From NCBI GenBank assembly GCA_965242605.1, contig CBDESS010000002.1, positions 434,001 to 498,000 on the forward strand: a DNA stretch of 64,000 nucleotides, read 5' to 3'. Under the pieces are notes generated by a model. The model searched no databases. It was not told the DNA's origin and was given only the letters and a program-made list of their open reading frames with translations. This document shows, in pieces, positions 18,381 to 26,627 of this stretch; position 1 is the first letter of the stretch, and every line of letters starts with the position of its first letter. This stretch comes from JAAXHF01 sp965242605. GTDB taxonomy: Bacteria; Desulfobacterota; Binatia; Bin18. The translations under genes were made by a program, and so were the position numbers.

Positions 18381-19559
18381 ATGCCTGGACCGCTTGCTGG
18401 CTACCGCGTCGTTGATGTGACGCAGATGTTGTCTGGCCCAATGTCAACCATGATCCTGGGCGATCAGGGGGCAGACGTGATTAAGGTCGAGCCGCCCGAG
18501 GGCGGGGACCTGACCCGTGCCTTTGGCAGCAAGGGCATCTCCCCGGCCTTTACCATGATTAACCGCAACAAACGCTCGCTCGCCCTGAACCTGAAGCACG
18601 AGCGGGGGGTTGGGCTGCTCAAACAGCTGGTTGCCGAGTCGGACGTTTTTGTCCAGAACTTCCGGCCCGGGACGGTCGAGCGCATGGGCATCGGTGAGTC
18701 CGCCCTGCGTGCGGTCAGGCCCGCGCTGATCTATGTCTCAATCAGCGGCTTTGGCGAGGTCGGGCCGTATACCCACAAGCGGGTGTATGATCCGGTGATT
18801 CAAGCCCTGTCCGGCCTGACCGATATCCAACGCGACCCGGTGAGCGGGCGGCCCAGGATGATGCGCCTGGTCATTCCAGACAAGGTGACGGCGCTGACCG
18901 CGGCTCAGGCGATCACCGCCGCCCTGCTGGCCCGGGAGCGGACAGGCAAGGGCCAGCATGTGCGGCTGGCAATGCTGGACGCGGTGGTGTCCTTTCTGTG
19001 GCCGGAGGGCATGGCCGCTCATACCTTTGTGCGCGATGGTGAGGCGACCTCACGACCGCCGGACACGCGCGACCTGATCTTTGAGACTGCCGACGGCTAT
19101 ATCACTGCCGGCGCAATGTCGAACAAGGAGTGGGCTGGCCTGGTCCGGGCGCTGGACAAACCGGAGTGGCTTGAAGACGAGCGTTTTTGCACTCCGGCCA
19201 GTCGGATGAAGCACGCCGATGCCAGGCTTGAGATGACCGCGGCGGTCATCTCAACGCGGACGACCGCCGAGTGGCTGGACCGTCTCGATGCCGAGCAGGT
19301 GCCGTGCGCGCCAGCCCTCAGCCGTCAAGACATGCTGACCAACGAGCAGCTCCTGGCCAACCGGCTGATCGTCGAGGCCGAGCACCCGCATGTTGGCCGC
19401 ACCCGCATGACCCGCCCCGCGGCCCGCTTTGAGGCAACGCCGGCCGACCTGCGCCTGCCGGCCCCCATGCTGGGCGAGCACACCGAGCAGGTCTTGACCG
19501 AGCTTGGCCTGTCGTCAGCCCAGATTGCCGACCTGCGCGCCGGTGGTGTGTTCGGCTGA
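18381..19559 (+). CDS. CaiB/BaiF family CoA-transferase (family III)
   Basis: A 392-residue family III CoA-transferase, which moves CoA between carboxylic acids such as formyl/oxalate or carnitine derivatives through an aspartyl-CoA thioester. Visible signatures: PLAGYRVVDVTQMLSGPM at the N-terminus, LGDQGADVIKVEPPEGGD, NRNKRSLALNLK, VFVQNFRPGTVERMGIG, ISGFGEVGPYTHKRVYDPVIQ and the C-terminal LGEHTEQVLTELG. The expected catalytic Asp (around residue 170) falls in the segment after QALSGLTDIQRDP. AAAAGGAG precedes the ATG. It sits head-to-head with the amidohydrolase across 152 bp. The substrate is unknown. Confidence 0.92.
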   Translation: MPGPLAGYRVVDVTQMLSGPMSTMILGDQGADVIKVEPPEGGDLTRAFGSKGISPAFTMINRNKRSLALNLKHERGVGLLKQLVAESDVFVQNFRPGTVERMGIGESALRAVRPALIYVSISGFGEVGPYTHKRVYDPVIQALSGLTDIQRDPVSGRPRMMRLVIPDKVTALTAAQAITAALLARERTGKGQHVRLAMLDAVVSFLWPEGMAAHTFVRDGEATSRPPDTRDLIFETADGYITAGAMSNKEWAGLVRALDKPEWLEDERFCTPASRMKHADARLEMTAAVISTRTTAEWLDRLDAEQVPCAPALSRQDMLTNEQLLANRLIVEAEHPHVGRTRMTRPAARFEATPADLRLPAPMLGEHTEQVLTELGLSSAQIADLRAGGVFG

Positions 19560-19676
19560 GTTGATCGGCACTGCTGTGGCAGGATTCTCCCTCCTGGCTC
19601 CAAGCCCGACTCTGACAGACACGAGAGGCCCGGTCCCGGCTTGATCCCGACGGAGTTTCTGAAACACTCCCCAGAC

Positions 19677-20396
19677 ATGGCCCCTCCGCTGCTCGAACTG
19701 CGCCGCTTGACCAAGGTGTATCAAGAGGGCGAGCGGTCCCATCCGGTCTTGCGTGAGCTCAACCTGACGATTCGGGCTGGCGAGTTTGTCGTCCTGTTGG
19801 GGCGCAGCGGTTCGGGGAAATCGACCCTGCTGAATCTGATCAGCGGGATCGATAGGCCGACCTCGGGCGAGGTGCTGATGTATCCCGGTCGGGCCGAGCG
19901 GGGTCCGCTGTCCCTCGCCCGGCTCAGCGAGCACCAACGCACCCTTTTCCGCCGGCGGCATATCGGCTTTGTCTTTCAGTTTTTTAATCTGCTGCCAACG
20001 CTCAGCATCAAAGAGAATATCCTGCTGCCCTTGGAACTGAACGGCTGGGACGCGGTGCGGGCAGAACGGGCCAGCTTGGCCATGCTTGACCGGGTCGGCT
20101 TGGCCGACCGGGCGGACGATTTTTCTGATCGCCTGTCCGGTGGTGAGCAGCAGCGGGTGGCGATTGCCCGCGCCCTGGTCCATAAGCCGCTCCTCATTCT
20201 GGCCGATGAGCCGACCGGCAATCTGGACAGTGAGACCGGCCGCACGGTGCTTGATTTGCTCGACCGTCTGAGCCGTCAGGCCGGCAAGACCCTGCTGCTG
20301 GTCAGCCATAGCCGAGAGGTCGTCGGCATGGCCGACCGTATTTTCAGTATTCAAGACGGCCATCTCTCCGAACGACCGGCCGAGGAATTGCGATGA
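19677..20396 (+). CDS. ABC transporter ATP-binding protein, LolD/MacB type
   Basis: A 239-residue ABC ATPase. Walker A GRSGSGKST, Q-loop VFQFFNLLPTLS, signature LSGGEQQRVAIARAL, Walker B LLILADEPTGNLD and the H-switch VSHS are complete. The FNLLP and EPTGNLD spellings are typical of the LolD/MacB/AttE group that energises FtsX-type permeases for lipoprotein or substrate export from the inner-membrane outer leaflet. A weaker upstream TTG at 19641 would add 12 residues; the ATG at 19677 fits family length. The stop overlaps the downstream permease start as ATGA, so the two are one transporter. Confidence 0.93.
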   Translation: MAPPLLELRRLTKVYQEGERSHPVLRELNLTIRAGEFVVLLGRSGSGKSTLLNLISGIDRPTSGEVLMYPGRAERGPLSLARLSEHQRTLFRRRHIGFVFQFFNLLPTLSIKENILLPLELNGWDAVRAERASLAMLDRVGLADRADDFSDRLSGGEQQRVAIARALVHKPLLILADEPTGNLDSETGRTVLDLLDRLSRQAGKTLLLVSHSREVVGMADRIFSIQDGHLSERPAEELR

Positions 20397-22954
20397 GCCG
20401 TGTACTGTGGCGGGCCAGCCTGCGCTATCTGCTCCACCGTCCGTGGCAAATGGGCCTGTCTTTTGTGGGGGTGGCCCTTGGCGTGGCGGTTGTGGTGGCC
20501 ATTGACCTGGCCAACAGCAGCGCCCAGCGCGCCTTTTTTCTGTCAACCGAAAGTGTGGTGGGCCGGGCCACGCATCAGATTGTCGGCGGTTCGCACGGGA
20601 TTGCCGAGGAGATTTTTCGCGCCGTGCGGGCTCAGGCCGGTGTCCGGCTGGCGGCTCCGGTGGTAGAGGGCGATATGGCCGCGCCCGACTATCCGGGCCG
20701 GACCTTTCGGGTGTTTGGCGTTGACCCGTTTGCCGAAGCTCCGTTTCGGCCCTACTTGGCGCAGCTGAACGCGCAGACCGCCCTGGTGTCCTTTTTGACC
20801 CGGCCGGCAACCGCTGTCATGTCGTATGAAACGGGTCGTCAGCTTGGTCTCAGCTTGACCGCCGGCCAAGACGGTGCGCAGCTCACCGTTCGAGCCGGCG
20901 GCGTCCGGCACCGGCTCAGCATTATCGGCCTGCTGGAGCCGTCCGATGGTCTGAGCCGCCGGGCGCTCGACAGCCTGCTGGTGGTTGATATTGCGACCGC
21001 CCAAGAACTGCTGGGCATGACCGGGCGTTTGAGCCGGATTGATCTGATTATTCCGGCTGGGCCGGTCGGCAGGACAGAGCTGGACACAATTCGGTCGGTG
21101 TTACCGCCCGGGGCCGAGGTCCGCAGCGCGGCCGCCCGCTCGCAGTCTGTGGCCCAAATGACCCGCGCCTTTCGTCTGAATCTGAGCGCGCTGAGTTTGT
21201 TAGCTCTGATTGTCGGCATGTTTCTGATCTATAACACGATGACCTTTTCGGTTGTCCAGCGTCGCAAGCTGATTGGGACCCTGCGCGTGGTCGGCGTCAC
21301 CCGCCCGGAAATTTTTGGCCTGATTGTAGCCGAGGCTGCTCTGCTCGGCCTGCTCGGCACTGCCGCTGGACTCGCCTTGGGGGTTGTTCTGGCCCAGGCG
21401 CTGGTCCGGCTGGTGACCCAGACGATTACCGACCTGTACTTTGTCCTGAGCGTGCGCGAGCTGACGATTAGCGGGCTGGGACTGCTCAAAGGGCTGGGTT
21501 TGGGCCTCGGGGCCAGCCTGGTGGCCGCCCTGGCCCCGGCGGTGGAGGCCACGGCTACCCAGCCGCGGGCGGTACTGAACCGCTCAACCCTCGAAGCGCA
21601 GTCGCAACGGGCCGTGCCGTGGGCGGCTGCGGCCGGCGTGTGCCTGATGCTGCTCGGGGCGGGCCTGCTGCTGCCTGGCCGCGATCTTATCCTGAGCTTT
21701 GCCGGCCTGTTTGCGCTCTTTCTGGGCTGTGTCCTGGTCACGCCAGCGGCCGTGGTTGGCGCGTTGCGGGCAGTCTGGCTGCTGGTCGGGCCGCGGGCGG
21801 ATATTGTCTGGCACCTGTGTATTCGTGGCGTACTGGCCTCGCTGAGCCGGACCGCGGTCGCGATTGCCTCCCTTATGGTCGCCGTGTCGGTGACGGTTGG
21901 GGTGGGCATCATGATTGAGAGTTTTCGGCAGACGGTGGCCTGCTGGCTGGAGAATGTCCTTCAGGCCGATATCTATATTGCTCCTCCCAGCCTGGTGTCG
22001 CGCTGGAATGAGGGTCGGCTGGACCCGGCCCTTGTCGCCCGTCTGTCGTCCGCCCCGGGGGTTCGGGCGGTGAGTGCCTATCGGCGCGTGTCGGTGGAAT
22101 CGCCAAGCGGCCGGGTCCAGCTGGTTGCCCTCCAACGCGATATCAGCCGGCAGACCACCTACCGTTTTATTGAGGGCCAGCCGGAGCTGGTGTGGCCCGC
22201 CTTTGAGGCCGAATCCACGGTCATTGTGTCAGAGCCATACGCCTACCATCACCGGCTGCGGCTGGACGATCATGTCCGCCTGCGGACCGACCGGGGGCTG
22301 CACAATTTTCGGGTTGTCGGAATTTTTGCCGATTATGGCTCAGACCGGGGGCTGGTGATGATGAGCCGGCGGACATATGAGCGGTTTTGGCACGACCGGG
22401 GCGTGTCCTCGCTGGGCCTGTGGGTGGGTCCTGAACGGGAGGTGGCGGCAATGGTCGCCTCGCTGCGGCGGCTGGTCGGCCCGGAGCAGGAGGTCGTGAT
22501 CCGATCGAACCGGGACTTGCGGCACGCCTCGCTGGAGATTTTTGACCGGACCTTTACCATTACCTCTGTGCTCCATCTGCTGACCACCGCGGTGGCCTTT
22601 ATCGGCGTGCTGAGCGCCCTGATGGCCCTCCAGCTGGAGCGCGAGCGCGAACTCGGCGTGCTGCGGGCGACCGGCTTTACGCCGCGTCAGGTGTGGGGCC
22701 TGGTCACGGCCCAGACCGGCGTGATGGGCCTGTTGGCCGGTCTGTTGGCCCTGCCGGTCGGCCTGATGCTCGCCTCGGTGCTGGTGTTTGTGATCAACCG
22801 CCGCTCGTTTGGCTGGACGCTGGAGTTGGAGATTATCCCTGGCCTGCTCATCCAAGCGGTGGTCCTGGCCGTGGTGGCCGCGCTGCTGGCCGGGGTCTAT
22901 CCGGCCTTCAGGATGGCCCGGACCTCGCCGGCGCTGGCCTTGCGAGAGGAGTAG
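20393..22954 (+). CDS. FtsX-like (MacB/LolC-E type) ABC transporter permease, two-module form
   Basis: An 853-residue permease with the four-plus-four helix layout of fused FtsX-type permeases (YbbP/AttFG-like). Helix 1 (~18-38) is followed by a large periplasmic domain (~40-250). The first FtsX helix triplet (~265-390) contains LRVVGVTRPEIFGLIVAEA, and a central hydrophobic region spans ~405-500. A second periplasmic domain (~510-700) follows, then a second FtsX triplet (~715-850) with LGVLRATGFTPRQVWGLVTAQ and the end motif YPAFRMARTSPALALRE. The ATGA overlap with the ATPase gene shows coupling. Substrate unknown. AttE-H-type systems pair this permease with the secreted protein seen at 13221-14405. 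Confidence 0.92.
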   Translation: MSRVLWRASLRYLLHRPWQMGLSFVGVALGVAVVVAIDLANSSAQRAFFLSTESVVGRATHQIVGGSHGIAEEIFRAVRAQAGVRLAAPVVEGDMAAPDYPGRTFRVFGVDPFAEAPFRPYLAQLNAQTALVSFLTRPATAVMSYETGRQLGLSLTAGQDGAQLTVRAGGVRHRLSIIGLLEPSDGLSRRALDSLLVVDIATAQELLGMTGRLSRIDLIIPAGPVGRTELDTIRSVLPPGAEVRSAAARSQSVAQMTRAFRLNLSALSLLALIVGMFLIYNTMTFSVVQRRKLIGTLRVVGVTRPEIFGLIVAEAALLGLLGTAAGLALGVVLAQALVRLVTQTITDLYFVLSVRELTISGLGLLKGLGLGLGASLVAALAPAVEATATQPRAVLNRSTLEAQSQRAVPWAAAAGVCLMLLGAGLLLPGRDLILSFAGLFALFLGCVLVTPAAVVGALRAVWLLVGPRADIVWHLCIRGVLASLSRTAVAIASLMVAVSVTVGVGIMIESFRQTVACWLENVLQADIYIAPPSLVSRWNEGRLDPALVARLSSAPGVRAVSAYRRVSVESPSGRVQLVALQRDISRQTTYRFIEGQPELVWPAFEAESTVIVSEPYAYHHRLRLDDHVRLRTDRGLHNFRVVGIFADYGSDRGLVMMSRRTYERFWHDRGVSSLGLWVGPEREVAAMVASLRRLVGPEQEVVIRSNRDLRHASLEIFDRTFTITSVLHLLTTAVAFIGVLSALMALQLERERELGVLRATGFTPRQVWGLVTAQTGVMGLLAGLLALPVGLMLASVLVFVINRRSFGWTLELEIIPGLLIQAVVLAVVAALLAGVYPAFRMARTSPALALREE

Positions 22955-23081
22955 GGCAGGCAGGAGCGGCATGGGCAAAGTGCATACGGTGTTTTTCTTT
23001 ATCGAAAACCTTGAGGCTGTCTTTGGTCAGAAAACTCCGAAGTTTTTTCGCGCTTCCCCAGCGCAGACAAGGGGCAGGTCA

Positions 23082-23258
23082 TTACGTCGCGTGCATAGCC
23101 GCGGCCTTGTGCGTGCCAGTATACAGCGTGCTGCCGTCCGGCGCGTGCTCCCGCGCTTGGAGAAGCCCGCAATCACCGCGGACTACCAGAGTGATGCAGC
23201 TTCCGTTGGCCTTGCCGCAGGTGAACGGGATGGGCGCGAAGGTGTGCTCTTTGGTCAT
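23082..23258 (-). CDS. Small protein of 58 residues (possibly DUF397-like)
   Basis: A 58-residue frame starting MTKEHTFAPIPFTCGKANG, with GAGG upstream and only 13 bases after the stop of the decayed secreted-protein gene on the same strand. The middle (GSCITLVVRGDCGLL, REHAPDGSTL) faintly recalls the DUF397 pattern of C(V/I)xV...R(D/E)...PDG..L. I cannot confirm this. It is small, has two Cys, no membrane segment and no signal peptide. It may be a real gene, or a remnant like its neighbour. Confidence 0.4.
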   Translation of the reverse strand: MTKEHTFAPIPFTCGKANGSCITLVVRGDCGLLQAREHAPDGSTLYTGTHKAAAMHAT

Positions 23259-23271
23259 GCCTCGCCTCTTT

Positions 23272-24075
23272 TCATTCCTGGTCTTCGGGCCGGGGTGCTG
23301 ACTCCGCGGGCGGCGACACAGGAACGAATCCCTGTACGGGCTCCTGCCAGCGGAGAAGCGCGGATTCCCCGGGGCTCGGAAAATCGTCCACCACAACATC
23401 CTTCTCGCTTCTCGGCTTCGCGGATGTACTCTTGCCCGAGCGTGGTCACGGTGAACTGGTTACGGCTGATTGTCTTCCCGTCCACCACAAGCGCCGCGGT
23501 GTATTACCCATCCCCCATCAGGTTCCAGTTCCAGACCAGGATGAAGCCGTTCTCCCGGTCACCGCAAACCGCTTCCGTGTCCGCCCGGTCCAGGCCGCGC
23601 GCGGTGGCCGGCAGCCGAAGCCCGTCATCAATGTAAATCTCGGTAAATCTCGACTTCTTGCCCCTCACACACCCAGCCGCGGATATACCCTATGCCGCTC
23701 TGGAATGAGTTGGGGCCTGGGACTTCCAGATTGCCGACGGGTTCGTCTGCTTCCGGCTCGGGGGCGGGCGCGGGTGGTGGTGCGGGTGTGTGTGGTCTTG
23801 GTGATGGGGCTGTTGCTGGGCAAAGGCCGGCCGTACAGGTCATAGCCCGGGGGCAAGCGTGGGCTCACTATGTGACCTTCCGGGGGAATGCGTCACAACT
23901 GTTAGTGCTGGCTTCCGGGTTCGTAGAGCAGAAGGACCCGAACGCGAACAAGACTGCCATGACGATGCAGAGGAATCGGCACACGCTCCGCCAGAAACCG
24001 CCTTCACGGACGAGAACCGGATACGGGCCAGGATGCGCGTTCTGTTGAACTTGGTTTTTTCTCAATCACTTTCAT
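23272..24075 (-). pseudogene. Decayed secreted-protein gene broken by two tandem microduplications and a nonsense codon
   Basis: Starting at the ATG at 24075 (AAAAGGAG upstream), the frame is lost soon after a run of six A; a hydrophobic signal-like stretch follows in another frame (around FLCIVMAVLFAFGSFC). From 23843 a Pro-rich linker leads to a module with SGIGYIRGWVCEGQEVEIY. A perfect 10-bp tandem repeat (23633-23642/23643-23652) then shifts the frame to IDDGLRLPATARGLDR..., TEAVCGDRENGF and VWNWNLMGDG. An in-frame TAA (23504-23506) interrupts YTAALVVDG. A perfect 7-bp tandem repeat (23401-23407/23408-23414) shifts again into DVVVDDFPSPGESALLRWQ and the stop at 23272. Deleting both duplicated units restores one 185-codon frame broken only by the TAA. 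I recognise the module as recurrent in secreted proteins of environmental bacteria but cannot give it a name. Confidence 0.8.
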
Positions 24076-24260
24076 ATCTTCTCCTTTTCGGTCGCAAAGG
24101 CAGCTATTCAAAAATGGTTGGGGTGAAACTTGGCAAAACGGGCCATAGGCCGCGCCGTAGCACGCCAACCTGAGCCGTGCCAGCCCAGGAGCCAGGCACA
24201 AAAAGCCCGGCAGAAAGCCCGGCGTAGCGACAGCGGCTCAGCTATGGTACTGCTGCGGTC

Positions 24261-25061
24261 ATGCAGGTGATCGGACATCGGGGGGCCGCGGCCCTGGCAC
24301 CCGAAAATACCTGGGCCAGTTTTGACCTGGCGGTCTCTCTGGGGGTTGACGCGATTGAAACCGATGTGCGGGCAACCAGCGACGGAACACTGATCCTGCT
24401 CCATGACGAACGGCTCGCCCGGACCACCAACGGCCAGGGCTTTGTGCGGGAAACGCCGTGGTCGGTGATCAAAACCCTGGACGCTGGGGGCTGGTTCGGG
24501 GCCGAGTTTCGGGGGGCGCGTGTGCCGCTGTTTGGCGAGACCCTGGCCCGCTATGGCCGGCGGGTGCCGCTGGTTGTTGAGATCAAGCAGCTTGACCTTG
24601 AGGTGCGGGTCCTGGAGCTGGTCCGGGAGCGTGGCCTGCTAGGCTCGGTCGCTTTTACTTCGTTCTATTTTCCGGTCGTGCAGAATCTCAAGCTGCTGGC
24701 CCCTGAGGTCACGGTCGGCTTTCTGGCCTCTGATGTGCAGGAGCAGACGGTTGAGCGGGTCCTTGCGGCCGGACTTGACCAGTTCTGTCCTCCGGCCAGG
24801 GCTCTCTCGCCGGCCCAGGTCCGCGCCTGGCAGGGCCGGGGGCTGGACATCCGGGCTTGGGGGGCGCATGACCCCGAGTTGATGCGGGCGGCCATTGCCG
24901 CCGGGGTGAACGGCATGACCGTGGATTTTCCCCACCTGCTGCTGGAAGCCCTGGGCCGCCGGCCAGCTCAATCCAATCCTGGCTGGGAGTTTTCGGGTTC
25001 TACCGGGAGGACGCAAAGCAGAAATCTGTCCCCTGTTTCACGGCAGTTTTTGCCTGAGTAG
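24261..25061 (+). CDS. Glycerophosphodiester phosphodiesterase
   Basis: A 266-residue GDPD-type TIM barrel that hydrolyses glycerophosphodiesters to glycerol-3-phosphate and an alcohol. The catalytic motifs are present: IGHRGAAALAPENTWASF (HR and the PEN segment), IETDVRATSDGTLILLHDERLARTTNG (E, D and H of the active site), VVEIK, and the C-terminal GVNGMTVDFPHLLLEAL, where this family usually ends. The last ~30 residues after GRRPAQ match nothing in the family and overlap the 3' end of the decayed gene on the other strand. The native C-terminus was therefore probably replaced when that material arrived. The enzyme lacks an obvious signal peptide and so should be cytoplasmic. Confidence 0.9.
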   Translation: MQVIGHRGAAALAPENTWASFDLAVSLGVDAIETDVRATSDGTLILLHDERLARTTNGQGFVRETPWSVIKTLDAGGWFGAEFRGARVPLFGETLARYGRRVPLVVEIKQLDLEVRVLELVRERGLLGSVAFTSFYFPVVQNLKLLAPEVTVGFLASDVQEQTVERVLAAGLDQFCPPARALSPAQVRAWQGRGLDIRAWGAHDPELMRAAIAAGVNGMTVDFPHLLLEALGRRPAQSNPGWEFSGSTGRTQSRNLSPVSRQFLPE

Positions 25062-25965
25062 GTGTCATTCGGACTTCCTGGCCTCGCGTGGCCTTTACCT
25101 CTATCAGCCAGCTTTGGCCTTCTCGATCCAATCCGATGCCCATTTCCTTGTCATCGTCTTCGATACAATCATGCTCAATCTCGAAGTCCGATCCAATGGG
25201 TTTTCGCCTTACGGTGAAACCTGCACCTTTTTGAGAAAGCCTTTCGTGTCTAGCGCTTGCCATACGGCTGAATCGGGCACGGCCTCAAAGAAGTCAGCCG
25301 CCAAAATGTAGCGCCACGGAAAAAGCTCGGAGTACGGCTGAAGGTCTTCGGGCCATGCTCTGACAGGGGCGAGTGGTTGATTGTCGTCCTCTTTGGAGAG
25401 TTCCAGCCTGAAAGCCCTCAACTCACCGGAATCGCTTTCTTTTGCGAACACCGGGAAGCCGCGCAAGCGGCCCCGATCTTCCTGGCCGGCAATCCATGCG
25501 AAAAGACGCACGCTCGCCTGTACGAAGTTGTTGTCAGGTTCTTCCTGTCGTTTTTGGAGCTTAGTAATGATCTGTTGAACGACATAGCCGCTTTCCCAAT
25601 CTCCAGCGCCTTTTTCGTGGGCGAGGGAATCAAGGCGCTTGGCGCGCAGCTCTTGTCGAATCTCCCAGCCAGGCAACTCTGCAATATCTTTCAGTTTTTC
25701 GGCTATGTCCTGGTCACGGTACAGATTGGAAAGCTCGTCCGGAAAACCGGCCTGGGCGGGGAAAATCAAAAGGCGACGAATTCCATCATCTATTGTCGGC
25801 GACAACAGGGGGGTGGTGAGAGAACTACTCCCATATTGTCCGATCGTCTCTTCATTCTCAACTTTTGTCGAGACGTGGTAGATGAGGTGGGCTATTTCCT
25901 CCTTTGTGAACCTGGTTCCATTGCGCCGAAAGATGTTGTACCCCTGGCTTTGGGGAAAATGGGCG
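25000..25965 (-). pseudogene. Remnant of a GHKL-ATPase / DUF3883-type large protein
   Basis: A frame open from about 25965, with no start codon, encodes FRRNGTRFTKEEIAHLIYH and IGQYGSSSLTTPLLSP. This looks like the ATP-lid region of a sacsin/HSP90-type GHKL ATPase, with GQYGSSS where intact proteins have GQFGTGF. It runs directly into a helical segment (LLIFPAQAGFPDELSNLYRD ... WPEDLQPYSELFPWRYIL ... ADFFEAVPDSAVWQALDTK). A frameshift at the five-A run near 25232 leads into SDFEIEHDCIEDD and WLIEVKATRG, the core of a DUF3883-like, nuclease-fold C-terminal domain. Intact relatives are far longer, so 5' truncation and large internal deletion are inferred. It is wedged between mlaC and the GDPD gene. 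Such proteins are common in defence islands. Confidence 0.7.
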
Positions 25966-25968
25966 GGG

Positions 25969-26622
25969 CTAGGAGGAGGACGCGGCGAGCTGCTTCAGCT
26001 TGCTACGGATGCTCTGGACAAGGCTTTCGTAGGAGGATTTGTTGATGATCCGGTTGAATTGGGTCCGGTAGTTGCGGACCATGCTGACATTTTCAATCAC
26101 GACATCGTAGATGAGCCAACGCCCTTTGACCAAGTGCAAACGGTAGTTCAGAGAGAAGGTTTTGTTCAGCGAAGGGGCCGTCACCCGAGAATCGACCTCG
26201 GCATAGGTGCCGTCAATATGCTCGCGGTCGAAAAAAAACTTGGTATCTTCGCGGTAATTGTCCAAGGTGCTGCTGTAGGTTTTTTCAACCAAGTCTATGA
26301 ACAGGCCGATAAACTCTTCTCGCTGTTCCTCCGTGCGGTCACGCCAGTGGACCCCCAGGGTCCGTTTGGCAATTTCCCGAGAGTCAAACTGTGGCAGGGC
26401 AAGCTCACGGACTCTTCTGATGCGCTCCTCGCTCTGCTCCGGGTCCTGATAGGCGGGGTCCTGGAGAATGACGACGATCTTCTGCATCGTCGTCTGTATG
26501 ACGGTCAGGGGAGAATCGCCGGCTGAGGCCGGGCCGGGGACAGCCACACCGAGCAGGCCAAGGCAGATGATCGCAGCCAGTGTTCTCCCCACAGTTTTCA
26601 CGCGACCTCCCCTGTACTTCAT
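25969..26622 (-). CDS. mlaC: MlaC-type periplasmic phospholipid-binding protein
   Basis: A 217-residue MlaC/Ttg2D family protein that shuttles phospholipid between the inner-membrane MCE complex and the outer-membrane MlaA complex. The N-terminal signal peptide ends around GPASAG. Family features: FDSREIAKRTLGVHWRDRTEEQREEFIGLF, YREDTKFFFDREHIDGTYAEV, and LNYRLHLVKGRWLIYDVVIENVSMVRNYRTQF. The ATG at 26622 has AAGGA upstream. A GTG at 26601 with GGGGAGG four bases upstream is a serious alternative that keeps the signal peptide. It lies five bases after mlaA, the last gene of mlaEFDAC. Confidence 0.93.
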   Translation of the reverse strand: MKYRGGRVKTVGRTLAAIICLGLLGVAVPGPASAGDSPLTVIQTTMQKIVVILQDPAYQDPEQSEERIRRVRELALPQFDSREIAKRTLGVHWRDRTEEQREEFIGLFIDLVEKTYSSTLDNYREDTKFFFDREHIDGTYAEVDSRVTAPSLNKTFSLNYRLHLVKGRWLIYDVVIENVSMVRNYRTQFNRIINKSSYESLVQSIRSKLKQLAASSS

Positions 26623-26627
26623 CTTGC

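Noticed and set aside
22971..23636. Plus-strand frame starting MGKVHTVFFFIENLE with an AGGAG upstream, 16 bases after the permease stop
   Set aside because: Only the first ~30 residues look plausible; the rest is antisense to the small CDS and the pseudogene. It may be a truncated third cistron, but it is too short to support a call.
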